From Thermohalobaculum sp039805905 (lineage in GTDB: Bacteria; Pseudomonadota; Alphaproteobacteria; Rhodobacterales; Rhodobacteraceae), in assembly GCA_039805905.1 (NCBI GenBank), contig JBDIVM010000009.1, forward strand, positions 128,521 through 192,520: a DNA stretch of 64,000 bases, in the 5' to 3' direction. A program made the position numbers and the translations under genes. Of the stretch, positions 50,430 through 59,006 are shown piece after piece. Numbering within the stretch: the first letter of the stretch is position 1; every line of letters starts with the position of its first letter. The notes under the pieces were generated by a model, which saw only the letters and a program-made list of their open reading frames with translations, ran no database searches and was not told where the DNA came from.

Positions 50430-51688
50430 GGCGCGATCCCGAAGCTGGCATAGGGCAGATAGCGCACAGGGTCTCCCGGTTTCACGGTGACCGCACCATC
50501 TGGAAGCTCAACCAGCCCGTCGGCCCAGGAAAGACCGCCGATCAGGCCGGAGCCCTCGGAGTGGAACACCTCCACATGCCCGTCGGCCAGCATCCGGGCG
50601 CGCAGGTATTCGCGCCGGCCCGGCTTCTTGGACTTCCCGAAGGCGGCCGGGACCGCGAAGCCCTGCGGCTCGGCCCAGGGTGCCCCGGCCATCACCATCA
50701 GCGCGGGTCGGGCGAAGACCAGGAAGGTGACGAAGGCGGCGACCGGGTTGCCGGGCAGGCCGAAGACCGGCACGCCGCACCAGAAACCCAGCGCCAGCGG
50801 GCGGCCCGGCTTGACCGCGATCCGCCAGGTGGCGATACGGCCCTCCGCGGTGAGCAGCCTAGAAACATGGTCCTCGTCGCCCGCCGAGGCACCACCGGTG
50901 GTGACGATCGCATCCGCCTCCGCCGCGCCGCGGTCGAGCGCGGCGCGCACCAACTCGGGCCGGTCGCGCACGGCGCCGAGGTCGAGGGCGGAGAGGCCCT
51001 GCGACGCTGCCAGCGCCGCCAGCATCGGCCGGTTGGCGTCGAAGATGCCGGGCGCGACCGGATCGGCACCGGGCTGGATCAGTTCGTCGCCGGTGGAGAG
51101 AATGGCGAGGCGGAGCCGGCTGCGGACAGTGAACCTGTCCACCCCCACCGCTGCGGCGCGGGCGAGGTCGGCCGGCCTCAGTCGGCGGCCTGCGGCCAGC
51201 ACCTCGGCGCCTTCCTCGGCATCCTCGCCGGCCCTGCGTATGTTGGCGCCCGGCTTCCGCGGCGCATGGAAACGGATCCGGGGCCCCTCGGTCTTGCAGT
51301 CCTCCTGCATCACGACCGTGTCGGCGCCTTCGGGCACATCCGCCCCGGTCAGGATGCGGGCCGCCGCGCCCGGCAGCACCGGCCCAGGCAGCGGACTGCC
51401 GGCGGCGGCGCGGCCGTCCGCCAGCGGCAGCGCCGCCTCGGCCAGGCCGCCGAGCGAGGCCCAGGCGAAGGCGTAACCGTCGACGGCGGCATTGGCCTTG
51501 GGCGGGCTCGCGCGCCGGGCGATCACCGGCGCCCCGAGGATGCGCCCGCAGCCTTCCGTCAACGACACTTCCTGGGTCCCGACGACGCAGGAGACGGCCT
51601 CGCGCAGCCGCCGCAGCGCTTCGCTCACCGGGGTCCAGTCCGACCCCGGCGGCAGCGCGAAGCAATCGTCCGGGAGGCGCCCGGTCAT
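50426..51688 (-). CDS. moeA: Molybdopterin molybdotransferase MoeA
   Basis: This 420-aa enzyme inserts molybdate into adenylylated molybdopterin. It has the MoeA segments PPKANAAVDGYAFA near 62-75, RILTGADVPEGADTVVMQED near 110-129, ILSTGDEL near 195 and the catalytic-loop TTGGASAGDEDHV near 245-257. A C-terminal beta domain follows. It overlaps mobB upstream and the MFS gene downstream, both by ATGA. With fdhD, mobA and mobB it forms a molybdenum-enzyme maturation operon. Confidence 0.94.
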   Translation of the reverse strand: MTGRLPDDCFALPPGSDWTPVSEALRRLREAVSCVVGTQEVSLTEGCGRILGAPVIARRASPPKANAAVDGYAFAWASLGGLAEAALPLADGRAAAGSPLPGPVLPGAAARILTGADVPEGADTVVMQEDCKTEGPRIRFHAPRKPGANIRRAGEDAEEGAEVLAAGRRLRPADLARAAAVGVDRFTVRSRLRLAILSTGDELIQPGADPVAPGIFDANRPMLAALAASQGLSALDLGAVRDRPELVRAALDRGAAEADAIVTTGGASAGDEDHVSRLLTAEGRIATWRIAVKPGRPLALGFWCGVPVFGLPGNPVAAFVTFLVFARPALMVMAGAPWAEPQGFAVPAAFGKSKKPGRREYLRARMLADGHVEVFHSEGSGLIGGLSWADGLVELPDGAVTVKPGDPVRYLPYASFGIAP

Positions 51689-52197
51689 GCGCTCTTTCTC
51701 AGATCGAGACCGAGGTCCGACAGGATGAAGTCGGCAATGGCGGGGATATCGTCAAGCCCGATCACCGGCTGGCCCGCCGCCTCGGGTGCGTCGTTCGAGG
51801 CGATGGCGCGGACGGTCGGGTCATCGCTCGCGATCAGCGGCTGGCCGGTCGCGGCCCGCCAGGCTTCGATCTTCGGGTGGTCGTCGCGCTTGTAGCCCTC
51901 GACGATCACCAGATCGACCGGGGCAAGATGGTCGAGCAACTCCTTGAGCGGCGCCTCGGGCGCGCCGCGGAGCTCGGTCATGATCGCCCAGCGCGCCGAC
52001 GAGGACAGGATCACCTGCCGGGCGCCGGCCTGGCGGTGGCGGAAGCTGTCCTTGCCCTGCTGGTCGACATCCACCCGGTGGTGGGTGTGCTTGACCGTCG
52101 ACACCGAGAAACCGCGCGCGCAGATCTCGGCCACCAGCCGCTCGACCAGCGTGGTCTTTCCGGCATTCTTCCAGCCGACCACCCCGTAGACCTTCAT
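51685..52197 (-). CDS. mobB: Molybdopterin-guanine dinucleotide biosynthesis protein MobB
   Basis: This 170-aa GTP-binding adaptor has Walker A GWKNAGKTT at residues 8-16, STVKHTHHRVDVD near 33-45 and LVIVEGYKRD near 95-104. MobB binds GTP and helps MobA make the MGD cofactor. It starts at ATG 52197, 13 bp after the mobA stop, and overlaps moeA by 4 bp. Length is normal for the family. Confidence 0.93.
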   Translation of the reverse strand: MKVYGVVGWKNAGKTTLVERLVAEICARGFSVSTVKHTHHRVDVDQQGKDSFRHRQAGARQVILSSSARWAIMTELRGAPEAPLKELLDHLAPVDLVIVEGYKRDDHPKIEAWRAATGQPLIASDDPTVRAIASNDAPEAAGQPVIGLDDIPAIADFILSDLGLDLRKSA

Positions 52198-52210
52198 TGG
52201 CGGAGAATCT

Positions 52211-52831
52211 TCATGTTGCCCCCGAAAGGATCCGTTCCGCCGCGACCATATCCTCGGGCGTGTTGACGTTGAAGAAGGGGAAGTCGCCGGCCTCGTCGAA
52301 GACCGCGCGCGCGCAGCCGTGGCGCGACGTCCAGACGATCACCTTGCGCATGTGGCCGACAGTCAGCGCCTCCTCGAGGTTGTCGGCAAGCGCGACCGGC
52401 CAGAGGCCGAAGGTCGGATGCTCGGTCAGCCCGCGCTCGGGATCGTTGGTGGCGGCGAGCGCGATCGGCTGGCCCGAGGTTTCCGACGCCGCGCGGAGCC
52501 GAGCCACGAGGTCGGGCGGGAAGAACGGCGTATCGCCTGCGGCGCTGGCCACATGGGTATGACCCCGCGCCGCCGCCCAGCGCATCCCCGCCAGCACGCC
52601 AGCGAGCGGCCCGGCGAAGCCCGCGACCGTGTCGGGAACTACCGGCAGCCCGAAGCGGGCGAACCGCGCCGGGTCGCCATTGGCGTTGAGCACGATCTCG
52701 TCCACCTGCGGCTTCAGCCGCGCGATCACCCGCGCGAGCAGGGTCTGCCCGCCGACCTCGAGCAGCGCCTTGTCGCCCCCGCCCATGCGCCGGGCGAGGC
52801 CGCCCGCCAGGATGACTCCGGCGATCTTCAT
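52211..52831 (-). CDS. mobA: Molybdenum cofactor guanylyltransferase MobA
   Basis: This 206-aa nucleotidyltransferase joins GMP to molybdopterin, giving the MGD cofactor needed by SoeA-type and formate dehydrogenase enzymes. It has the GTP-binding start ILAGGLARRMGGGDKALLEVGG at 7-28, LNANGDPARF near 48-57 and SAAGDTPFFPPD near 96-107. ATG at 52829-52831 overlaps the fdhD stop (ATGA). The long upstream frame lies in antisense to fdhD and is not used. Confidence 0.94.
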   Translation of the reverse strand: MKIAGVILAGGLARRMGGGDKALLEVGGQTLLARVIARLKPQVDEIVLNANGDPARFARFGLPVVPDTVAGFAGPLAGVLAGMRWAAARGHTHVASAAGDTPFFPPDLVARLRAASETSGQPIALAATNDPERGLTEHPTFGLWPVALADNLEEALTVGHMRKVIVWTSRHGCARAVFDEAGDFPFFNVNTPEDMVAAERILSGAT

Positions 52832-53697
52832 TCCACACCCGCCCCCTTCCGCCGGTGCTTCCGGTCTTCTTCCTCCACCGCCTTCGGATCGGCGTCGAAC
52901 ACCAGCCGCCCGGCGCCGCTGAGGCAATGGAACCGCTGCCCCCGCATCCGGCCGATCAGCGTCAGACCCACCTGCTGCGCCAGCTCCACCCCCCAGGCGG
53001 TGAAGCCCGAGCGCGAGGCGAGGATGGGGATGCCCATCAGCGCCGTCTTGATCACCATCTCCGAGGTCAGCCGCCCGGTGGTGTAGAGGATCTTGTCGGC
53101 CCCGCCCACGCCCTCGCGCAGCATCCAGCCGGCGATCTTGTCGACGGCGTTGTGCCGCCCGACATCCTCCATGAAGACCAGCGGCCGGTCCTGCTGGCAG
53201 AGCACCGTGCCATGGATCGCGCCGGCTTCCAGATAGAGGCTGGGCCGGGTGTTGATCTTTCGCGCCAGCGCGTAGAGCCACGAGGTGCGGAGTTCGGCCG
53301 GCGGAAGCCTCAAGCCCTCGAGGCTCTCCATCACGTCGCCGAACACCGTGCCGACCGCGCAGCCCGAGGTGCGGGTCTTCTTCTTCAGTTTCGCCTCGTA
53401 GTTGGTGGCGCGCTCGGTGCGGACCACCACGACCTCGAGTTCCTCGTCGAAATCGACCCCGGTGATCGTGTCGTCCCGCCGCAGCATCCCCTGGTTCAGC
53501 AGGTAGCCGACCGCGAGATGTTCCGGGTAGTCGCCGATGGTCATGGCGGTGACGATCTCCTGGCTGTTCAGGTAGATGGTCAGCGCCCGCTCCTCGACCA
53601 CGCGGATGTCCGCCGCCGCCCCGGTCTGGTCGATGCCGGCGACCAGCCGGGTCAGCCGCGGGTCGTCGGGGTCGGGGGCGATCAGGAACTCGGCCAT
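52828..53697 (-). CDS. fdhD: Formate dehydrogenase accessory sulfurtransferase FdhD
   Basis: This 289-aa protein passes sulfur from a cysteine desulfurase to the molybdenum cofactor of formate dehydrogenases. Conserved segments are EHLAVGYLLNQG at 59-70, RTSGCAVGTVFGD at 109-121 with Cys113, and FMEDVGRHNAVDKIAGW near 189-205. The E. coli protein has two cysteines in this loop; only one is kept here. It heads the fdhD-mobA-mobB-moeA operon, so at least one formate dehydrogenase is likely outside the window. ATG at 53697 follows the alpha/beta hydrolase stop by one base. Confidence 0.94.
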   Translation of the reverse strand: MAEFLIAPDPDDPRLTRLVAGIDQTGAAADIRVVEERALTIYLNSQEIVTAMTIGDYPEHLAVGYLLNQGMLRRDDTITGVDFDEELEVVVVRTERATNYEAKLKKKTRTSGCAVGTVFGDVMESLEGLRLPPAELRTSWLYALARKINTRPSLYLEAGAIHGTVLCQQDRPLVFMEDVGRHNAVDKIAGWMLREGVGGADKILYTTGRLTSEMVIKTALMGIPILASRSGFTAWGVELAQQVGLTLIGRMRGQRFHCLSGAGRLVFDADPKAVEEEDRKHRRKGAGVE

Positions 53698-53698
53698 C

Positions 53699-54388
53699 TC
53701 AGGCCGCCTGCTCGGCTTCGCCGGGGAAGCGGCCGTCGCGCAGGAAGGCGATGGTCAGCTCAGCCACCTCCCGGCTCAGCGGCAGCAGGGCATGACCCAT
53801 GGGCACCGCCGCCCGGTGCCCCGCCCCCGCCCAGGCCGAGCGCAGCGAGACCTTGCCGTCGCTGATGCCGGTCAGCCCGACCTCGCGCCCGATCGCGCGG
53901 ATGCCGGCGGTGCCGGCGATGGCGCCGATCCGCTGCGAGCGCGGCAGGGGTCCCTTGGTCCGGGCCAAATCGGCGAGCGCCGGGCCGAGCACCGCGTCGA
54001 ACGGGGCGAGCCCGGACAGACGGTGCGCCAGCCCCGAGCCACGCATCGGCGCGCCGATGACCACCACGCGGCCGACCGGCAGCTCCGGATGGGTTGCGGC
54101 AACGGTCGCCGCGACGACTCCGCCCATGGAATGGCCGACGAGATGCACCACATCCCATCCGCGCGCCACCTCGGCGATCCGGGCCGCGACAAGCTCGGCC
54201 GCCGCGGCGACCCCGAGCCGGCGCGAAGGATAGGGAACGCAGACCGCCTCGAAGCCGGCGCGGCGGAGGCGATGGGCCAGCAGCTCCATCGCCGCCCGGG
54301 TGCGGCCGAGTCCGTGCATCACCGCGACGCCCTCGACGGGCGCCCGCCCGGCGTCGCCGGTTCCTTGCTGCTTCGCCTTCGCTGTCAT
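53699..54388 (-). CDS. Alpha/beta-fold hydrolase (lipase-like)
   Basis: This 229-aa hydrolase has the oxyanion-hole region VAVMHGLGRTRAAM near residue 22, the nucleophile elbow GHSMGG near 84-89 and a C-terminal PMGHALLPLS with a plausible catalytic His. The compact size fits small esterase or lipase-like proteins. It starts at ATG 54386-54388 and is the first gene of the fdhD operon, one base ahead of fdhD. It is divergent from azlC across 56 bp. Whether it helps molybdenum-enzyme maturation or is there by chance is unknown. Confidence 0.8.
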   Translation of the reverse strand: MTAKAKQQGTGDAGRAPVEGVAVMHGLGRTRAAMELLAHRLRRAGFEAVCVPYPSRRLGVAAAAELVAARIAEVARGWDVVHLVGHSMGGVVAATVAATHPELPVGRVVVIGAPMRGSGLAHRLSGLAPFDAVLGPALADLARTKGPLPRSQRIGAIAGTAGIRAIGREVGLTGISDGKVSLRSAWAGAGHRAAVPMGHALLPLSREVAELTIAFLRDGRFPGEAEQAA

Positions 54389-54444
54389 CGCCTATGACAA
54401 ATCCTGACTGGCACCCGAGGTCAAGGCTGCGCTATCGAGGGCGC

Positions 54445-55149
54445 ATGCGCGCTCTCGCCCCCGACCCCGCCCGCGCCTTCCGGCGCGGGTTTCTCGTCAC
54501 CCTGCCGATGCAGGTCGCGACGATCCCCTTCGGCCTCGTCTTCGGGGCGCTGGCGCTGGAGATAGGGCTGAACCTGACCGAGACCATGGCCATGAGCATG
54601 ATCGTGGTCGGCGGGGTCTCGCAGCTCGTGGCGCTCAAGCTGCTCGCCGAACAGACCCCGGCGCTCCTGGTGGTGCTGACGGCGGCACTGGTGAACCTGC
54701 GCCTGGCGATGTACTCGGCGGCGCTCGCGGCGCGCTGGCAGGGAGTCGGCACGGCACCACGCCTGCTGGCCGGCTGGTTCCTGAACGACCAGAGCTTCGC
54801 GATCGCGCTCCGCCGCTACGACGACAGCCCGGAGATGGCGCCCGCCGAGCGGGCCGGGTTCTTCCTCGGCAGCGGCTTCTGCTGCTTCGTGGTCTGGTCC
54901 TGCGCGACACTCGCAGGCGCGGTGATCGGGGCGGAGCTGCCGGCCGACTGGCCGCTCGAATTCGTCGTGCCGGCCGTCTTCATCGCCGTCGCGGCGCCGT
55001 TCCTGCACGGCTGGCCGAACCTCGCGGCGGCACTCACCGCCTCGGTTCTGGCGCTGGTGCTCCGCGACCTGCCGCACGGTCTCGGCCTCATCGCGGCGTC
55101 GCTGGCCGGCATCGCCGCCGGCATGCTGGCCACGGGGGCGGGGCGGTGA
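54445..55149 (+). CDS. azlC: AzlC-family branched-chain amino-acid exporter, large subunit
   Basis: This 234-aa membrane protein with about seven to eight hydrophobic segments has the AzlC/YgaZ hallmarks FRRGFLVTLPMQVATIPFGLVFGALA near residues 12-37, VNLRLAMYSAAL near 88-99 and FLNDQSFAIA near 112-121. With AzlD it would export branched-chain amino acids or related compounds. ATG at 54445 is the natural start. The stop overlaps azlD (GTGA). Confidence 0.9.
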   Translation: MRALAPDPARAFRRGFLVTLPMQVATIPFGLVFGALALEIGLNLTETMAMSMIVVGGVSQLVALKLLAEQTPALLVVLTAALVNLRLAMYSAALAARWQGVGTAPRLLAGWFLNDQSFAIALRRYDDSPEMAPAERAGFFLGSGFCCFVVWSCATLAGAVIGAELPADWPLEFVVPAVFIAVAAPFLHGWPNLAAALTASVLALVLRDLPHGLGLIAASLAGIAAGMLATGAGR

Positions 55150-55469
55150 GCGAGGCCGGCATCTGGGGCGTCATCCTGGGCCTCGCCCTGCTCAGCGCCC
55201 TGATCCGCATCTCGTTCCTGGTTCTGGTCCGGAATGCGGCAATACCGCCGCGGATCAGGACGGCGCTGGGCTTCGTCCCGGTCACCGTGCTGCCGGCGCT
55301 GGTCGCGCCGATGATCGTGCTGGCGCCTCGCTCGGACCAGATCGCCGAGCCGCACCGGATGCTTGCCGCCGTTGCCGCGCTGGCGGCCGGCATGGCCACG
55401 CGCAGCATGGTGGTGACGGTGGCGGCGGGGGTCGCCGCCTTCGTCCTGTTCCGGTGGCTCGGGCTCTGA
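55146..55469 (+). CDS. azlD: AzlD-family small subunit of amino-acid exporter
   Basis: This 107-aa protein with four hydrophobic segments is the AzlD/YgaH partner of AzlC. It has LSALIRISFLVLVRNAAIPPRIRTALGFVPV near residues 16-46, a family-typical stretch. It starts at GTG (55146-55148) overlapping the azlC stop by 4 bp, so the two are made together. It converges on mscL with three bases between stops. Confidence 0.88.
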   Translation: MSEAGIWGVILGLALLSALIRISFLVLVRNAAIPPRIRTALGFVPVTVLPALVAPMIVLAPRSDQIAEPHRMLAAVAALAAGMATRSMVVTVAAGVAAFVLFRWLGL

Positions 55470-55472
55470 GCC

Positions 55473-55889
55473 TCAGCGTTTCGCGAGCAGGTCGCGGATC
55501 TCCTCCAGCAGCACCTCCTGCCGCGGCGGCGCGGCCGGGGCGGCCGGGGCTGCTGCTTCCTTGCGCTTCAGCTCGTTCATCGCCTTGACCACCAGGAACA
55601 GGATCCAGGCAACGATCAGGAAGCTGATGATCGCGTTGATGAAGAGCCCGTAGTTGATCGTCGGCGCCCCCGCCTGCTGCGCCGCGGCAAGGCTCGCATA
55701 GTCGCCGCTGCCGAGATTGATGAACAGGTTCGAGAAGTCGATCCCGCCGGTGACCGCCCCGATGATCGGATTGACGATGTCAGCGACGAAACTGTTGACG
55801 ATGGTGGTGAAGGCGGCGCCGATGACAATGCCGATGCCCATGTCGACAACGTTGCCCTTGATGGCAAATTCCTTGAATTCCTTGAGCAT
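55473..55889 (-). CDS. mscL: Large-conductance mechanosensitive channel
   Basis: This 138-aa protein forms the pentameric MscL channel that opens on osmotic down-shock. It begins LKEFKEFAIKGNVVDMGIGIVIGAAFTTIVNSF, the signature N-terminus, has a second membrane helix near residues 75-97 and a C-terminal cytoplasmic bundle (EEIRDLL) after an Ala/Pro linker. ATG at 55889 has AGGGGAGAC before it. Two earlier in-frame Met codons are less likely. It lies 125 bp downstream of pheT with no clear terminator between them. Confidence 0.95.
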   Translation of the reverse strand: MLKEFKEFAIKGNVVDMGIGIVIGAAFTTIVNSFVADIVNPIIGAVTGGIDFSNLFINLGSGDYASLAAAQQAGAPTINYGLFINAIISFLIVAWILFLVVKAMNELKRKEAAAPAAPAAPPRQEVLLEEIRDLLAKR

Positions 55890-56014
55890 GTCTCCCCTCA
55901 TATCTGACCTGCGCACCGGGACGATAGCACAGGGTGGCAGCGAAATCCCGCGGGTTCCCGCGGGTTCCGGAGCCGTTCAACTCCCGGTGAGCGCCGGTCC
56001 GCCCGGGCGCCTCC

Positions 56015-58507
56015 TCAGGCCCTGAGGACGCCGCCGGTGGCCTTGCCGACCGCCTCGACCACCCGCGCGCTCACAGCCTCGATCTCCGCTTCCGTCAGGG
56101 TCCGGTCGGCGGGTTGCAGCCGCACGGTGATCGCAACCGACTTCTTGCCGGCGCCGAGCTGCTCGGCCGCCCGGCGACCTTCGAAGACGTCAAAGACCCC
56201 GGCTCGCTCGATCAGCGACCTTTCCGCGCCGCGCGCCGCGCGCAGGATCGCTTCGGCCTCGACCCGCTCGTCGACGACAAAGGCAAAGTCCCGCTCGACG
56301 GCCTGGAAGTCCGACACAAGCAGCGCCGGTCGGGCAGCGGACCTGGCCTTCCTCGGCGGCAAGGCATCCAGGAACAGGGTAAGAGCAGCCGCCGGACCCT
56401 TCACATCCATCGCCTGCAGCACCTGCGGGTGCAGCTCGCCGAAGACCGCGAGGGTGTTCTTCGGCCCGAGCCTCAGCGCCGCCGAACGGCCCGGATGGAA
56501 CCATTCCGGCGCCTCGCGCACGAGCTGGAGCCTGTCAACCGCGACGCCAAGCGCGGCCAGCACCGCCTGGGCATCGGCCTTGACATCGAAGAGATCGACC
56601 GGGCGGCGGGTGGCGGCCCAGGTGCGCGGCGCCGTGGCGCCGACACGAAGCGCGGCAGCCTGCACGATCTCCTGGTCCGGCTCGCCACCGGCGAAGGCCG
56701 GGCCGATCTCGAACAGACCGATCTCTGAGAGGCCGCGCGACTGGTTGCGTGCTGCTGCGGCCAGCAGCCCCGGCAGGAGGTCGGGCCGCATGTCCGACAG
56801 CTCGGACGAGATCGGGTTCTCGAGCTTCAGCGTCTCCTGCCCGCCGCCGAAGAGGCGTGCCTCGGCTTCGGAGACGAACGAGTAGCTGATGATCTCGTTG
56901 AGCCCCAGCGCGGCAAGCTGGCGCCGCGCGACCGCGGAGCGCTTCTGCATCGGCGTGAGGGTCCGGGCGGCGACGCCCGAATGCGTGCGCGGCAGCGGCC
57001 GCGACTCGAGCCGGCTCAGCGAGGCGATCCGGGCGATCTCCTCGACGAGATCTGCCTCGCCCTGTATGTCCGGCCGCCACGAGGGCGGCGAGACCTGCAG
57101 ACCGTTCGCGGCCACCGGCGGAACCGCGCCCATGGCGATTGCCGCGGCCGCCGCCATGGACTCGACGGGATCGATGATCTCGCAGCCGAGCGCCGTCAGG
57201 ATGCGAATCTGCTCGCCGCGCGGGATCTCCATGCCGACAAGGCGGACAACCCGTTCGGGGTCGAGCTCGTAGCTGCGCGCCGTGTCCGGCACGGCACCGG
57301 CAACCACCAGACCGGACGGCTCGCCGCCGCAGATGTCGAGGATCATCCGGGTGGCGAGCTCGGCGCCGGCCGGCGTGAAGGCCGGATCGACGCCGCGCTC
57401 GAAGCGGTATCGGGCATCCGAGTTGATCCTGAGCTTCCGACCCGTCGCCGCGGTGCGCACCGGGTCGAAATAGGCCGCCTCGACGAAGACGTTCACCGTG
57501 TCCCCGGTGCAGCCGGAACGCTCTCCCCCCATCACCCCGCCGATCCCCTCCGGCCCGGCATCGTCGCAGATCAGCGTCATCTGGTCGTCGAACGCATAGA
57601 TCCTGCCGTCGAGCGCCAGCAGGCTCTCGCCCGGCCGGCTGAGACGGACATGGATGCTGCCCTTCACCTTGTCGGCGTCGAACACATGCAGTGGCCGGCC
57701 ACGGTCGAAGGTGATGTAGTTGGTGATGTCCACCAGCGCCGAGATTGGCCTCAGCCCGATGGCGCGCAGCCGCCGCTGCAGCCATTTCGGCGAGGGGCCG
57801 TTCCTCACACCACGGATGTAGCGGCCGACGAACAGCGGGCAGGCCTTGTCGGCCACGTCCGCGCGCAGTTCGACCCCGATCGGACTTGCGAAACTGCCGG
57901 GTATCTCCTTCACCTCGGGCGCGACCAGCCGGCCGAGCCCGCGCGCCGCGAGATCGCGGGCGATGCCGGAAACCCCCAGCGCATCGGGCCGGTTCGGCGT
58001 CACCGCCACCTCGATCGCGGGGTCGTTCAGCCCGGCATAGTCGATGTAGCGCACGCCCATCGGCGCGTCCGCCGGCAGCTCGATGATGCCCTCGTGGTCG
58101 TCCGAGATCATGAGCTCGCGTTCGGAGCAGAGCATACCGTTCGACTCCACCCCCCGGATCACGCCGGGCTTCAGGTCGACCCCGGTCCCCGGGACATGCG
58201 TTCCGGGAGCGGCGAAGACGCCGACGAGGCCGGTCCGCGCATTCGGGGCGCCACAGACCACCTGCACCTCCCGCGAGGGCATCCGTGGACCGTCAGGCCA
58301 GGCCTCGACGCGGCAGACCCGCAGCCGGTCTGCGTTCGGATGCGGCTTCGCCTCGATCACCCGGCAGATGGTGAAACTCCCCAGCGTCGTCGCCGGGTCG
58401 TCGACCGCCTCCACCTCGAGACCGAGGTCGGTCAGCGCCTCGACGATCTCGGGCAGGCCTGCCTGCGTATCGAGGTGGTCCCTGAGCCAGGAGAGGGTGA
58501 ATTTCAT
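56015..58507 (-). CDS. pheT: Phenylalanyl-tRNA synthetase beta subunit
   Basis: This 830-aa subunit forms the alpha2-beta2 PheRS that charges tRNA-Phe. Domains in order are the EMAP-type tRNA-binding domain (about 38-155), B3/B4 editing domain (about 210-385), B5 (about 410-500), the catalytic-like core, and a C-terminal anticodon-binding FDX-ACB domain (about 735-830, SDFQAVERDFAFVVDE). Start ATG 58505-58507 is the usual FTLSWLRDHLDT. It is not directly joined to pheS: a pilin-like gene on the other strand lies between, so the usual pheST operon is interrupted. Confidence 0.97.
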   Translation of the reverse strand: MKFTLSWLRDHLDTQAGLPEIVEALTDLGLEVEAVDDPATTLGSFTICRVIEAKPHPNADRLRVCRVEAWPDGPRMPSREVQVVCGAPNARTGLVGVFAAPGTHVPGTGVDLKPGVIRGVESNGMLCSERELMISDDHEGIIELPADAPMGVRYIDYAGLNDPAIEVAVTPNRPDALGVSGIARDLAARGLGRLVAPEVKEIPGSFASPIGVELRADVADKACPLFVGRYIRGVRNGPSPKWLQRRLRAIGLRPISALVDITNYITFDRGRPLHVFDADKVKGSIHVRLSRPGESLLALDGRIYAFDDQMTLICDDAGPEGIGGVMGGERSGCTGDTVNVFVEAAYFDPVRTAATGRKLRINSDARYRFERGVDPAFTPAGAELATRMILDICGGEPSGLVVAGAVPDTARSYELDPERVVRLVGMEIPRGEQIRILTALGCEIIDPVESMAAAAAIAMGAVPPVAANGLQVSPPSWRPDIQGEADLVEEIARIASLSRLESRPLPRTHSGVAARTLTPMQKRSAVARRQLAALGLNEIISYSFVSEAEARLFGGGQETLKLENPISSELSDMRPDLLPGLLAAAARNQSRGLSEIGLFEIGPAFAGGEPDQEIVQAAALRVGATAPRTWAATRRPVDLFDVKADAQAVLAALGVAVDRLQLVREAPEWFHPGRSAALRLGPKNTLAVFGELHPQVLQAMDVKGPAAALTLFLDALPPRKARSAARPALLVSDFQAVERDFAFVVDERVEAEAILRAARGAERSLIERAGVFDVFEGRRAAEQLGAGKKSVAITVRLQPADRTLTEAEIEAVSARVVEAVGKATGGVLRA

Positions 58508-58730
58508 GGCATGCCCCGCAGCGTCAGAACATCGGGTGATCCGTCAGCGGCGTGAATAGCCTGATTCCGCCCGGCCCGGAAGGGTCAGACGGCATTCTGC
58601 GCGATTCATCCGCTGGTTGAGGTCCGGACCATATTTTAACCACAAAGACGAGTATATAAGTCATGCTTACCGGGTCGTAATCGATCCTGTAATGCAACCA
58701 AGGCGATGCGCCGTCAGTGTAGAGGCAAGT

Positions 58731-58949
58731 ATGTACGAGTTCCTGTTTCGCGACGAGCGTGGCGTTGTAACGGTGGACTGGGTCGCGCTGACCGCTGGCA
58801 TCATGATCCTTGGCATCATGGTGGCCTACGCGGTGATGAGCAATTCCGCCGACTACCTGATCGAAGACTTCGAGACGCTGAACGAGCAGTACAGCGCCAA
58901 TGCCGACCAGGTGGTGATCGCGGTACAGCAGACCAATCTCAACCCGTAA
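58731..58949 (+). CDS. Flp/Fap-type mini pilin
   Basis: This 72-aa protein has a short charged N-terminus (YEFLFRDERG), then VVTVDWVALTAGIMILGIMVAYAVM, one hydrophobic helix with an internal acidic residue at its start. That is the pattern of type IVb Flp pilins in Rhodobacterales (GAVTVDW-type). A short polar tail follows. ATG at 58731 has AGAGGCAAGT before it. The 223 bp upstream are AT-rich compared with neighbours. No tad secretion gene is nearby, so it may be an orphan pilin or a small membrane protein that looks like one. Confidence 0.65.
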   Translation: MYEFLFRDERGVVTVDWVALTAGIMILGIMVAYAVMSNSADYLIEDFETLNEQYSANADQVVIAVQQTNLNP

Positions 58950-59006
58950 GGCCGGCGCCGCCGGGATCGGGGAGCGCCGCGGCCGGGTCGGCCCGGCTGC
59001 CCGCCG

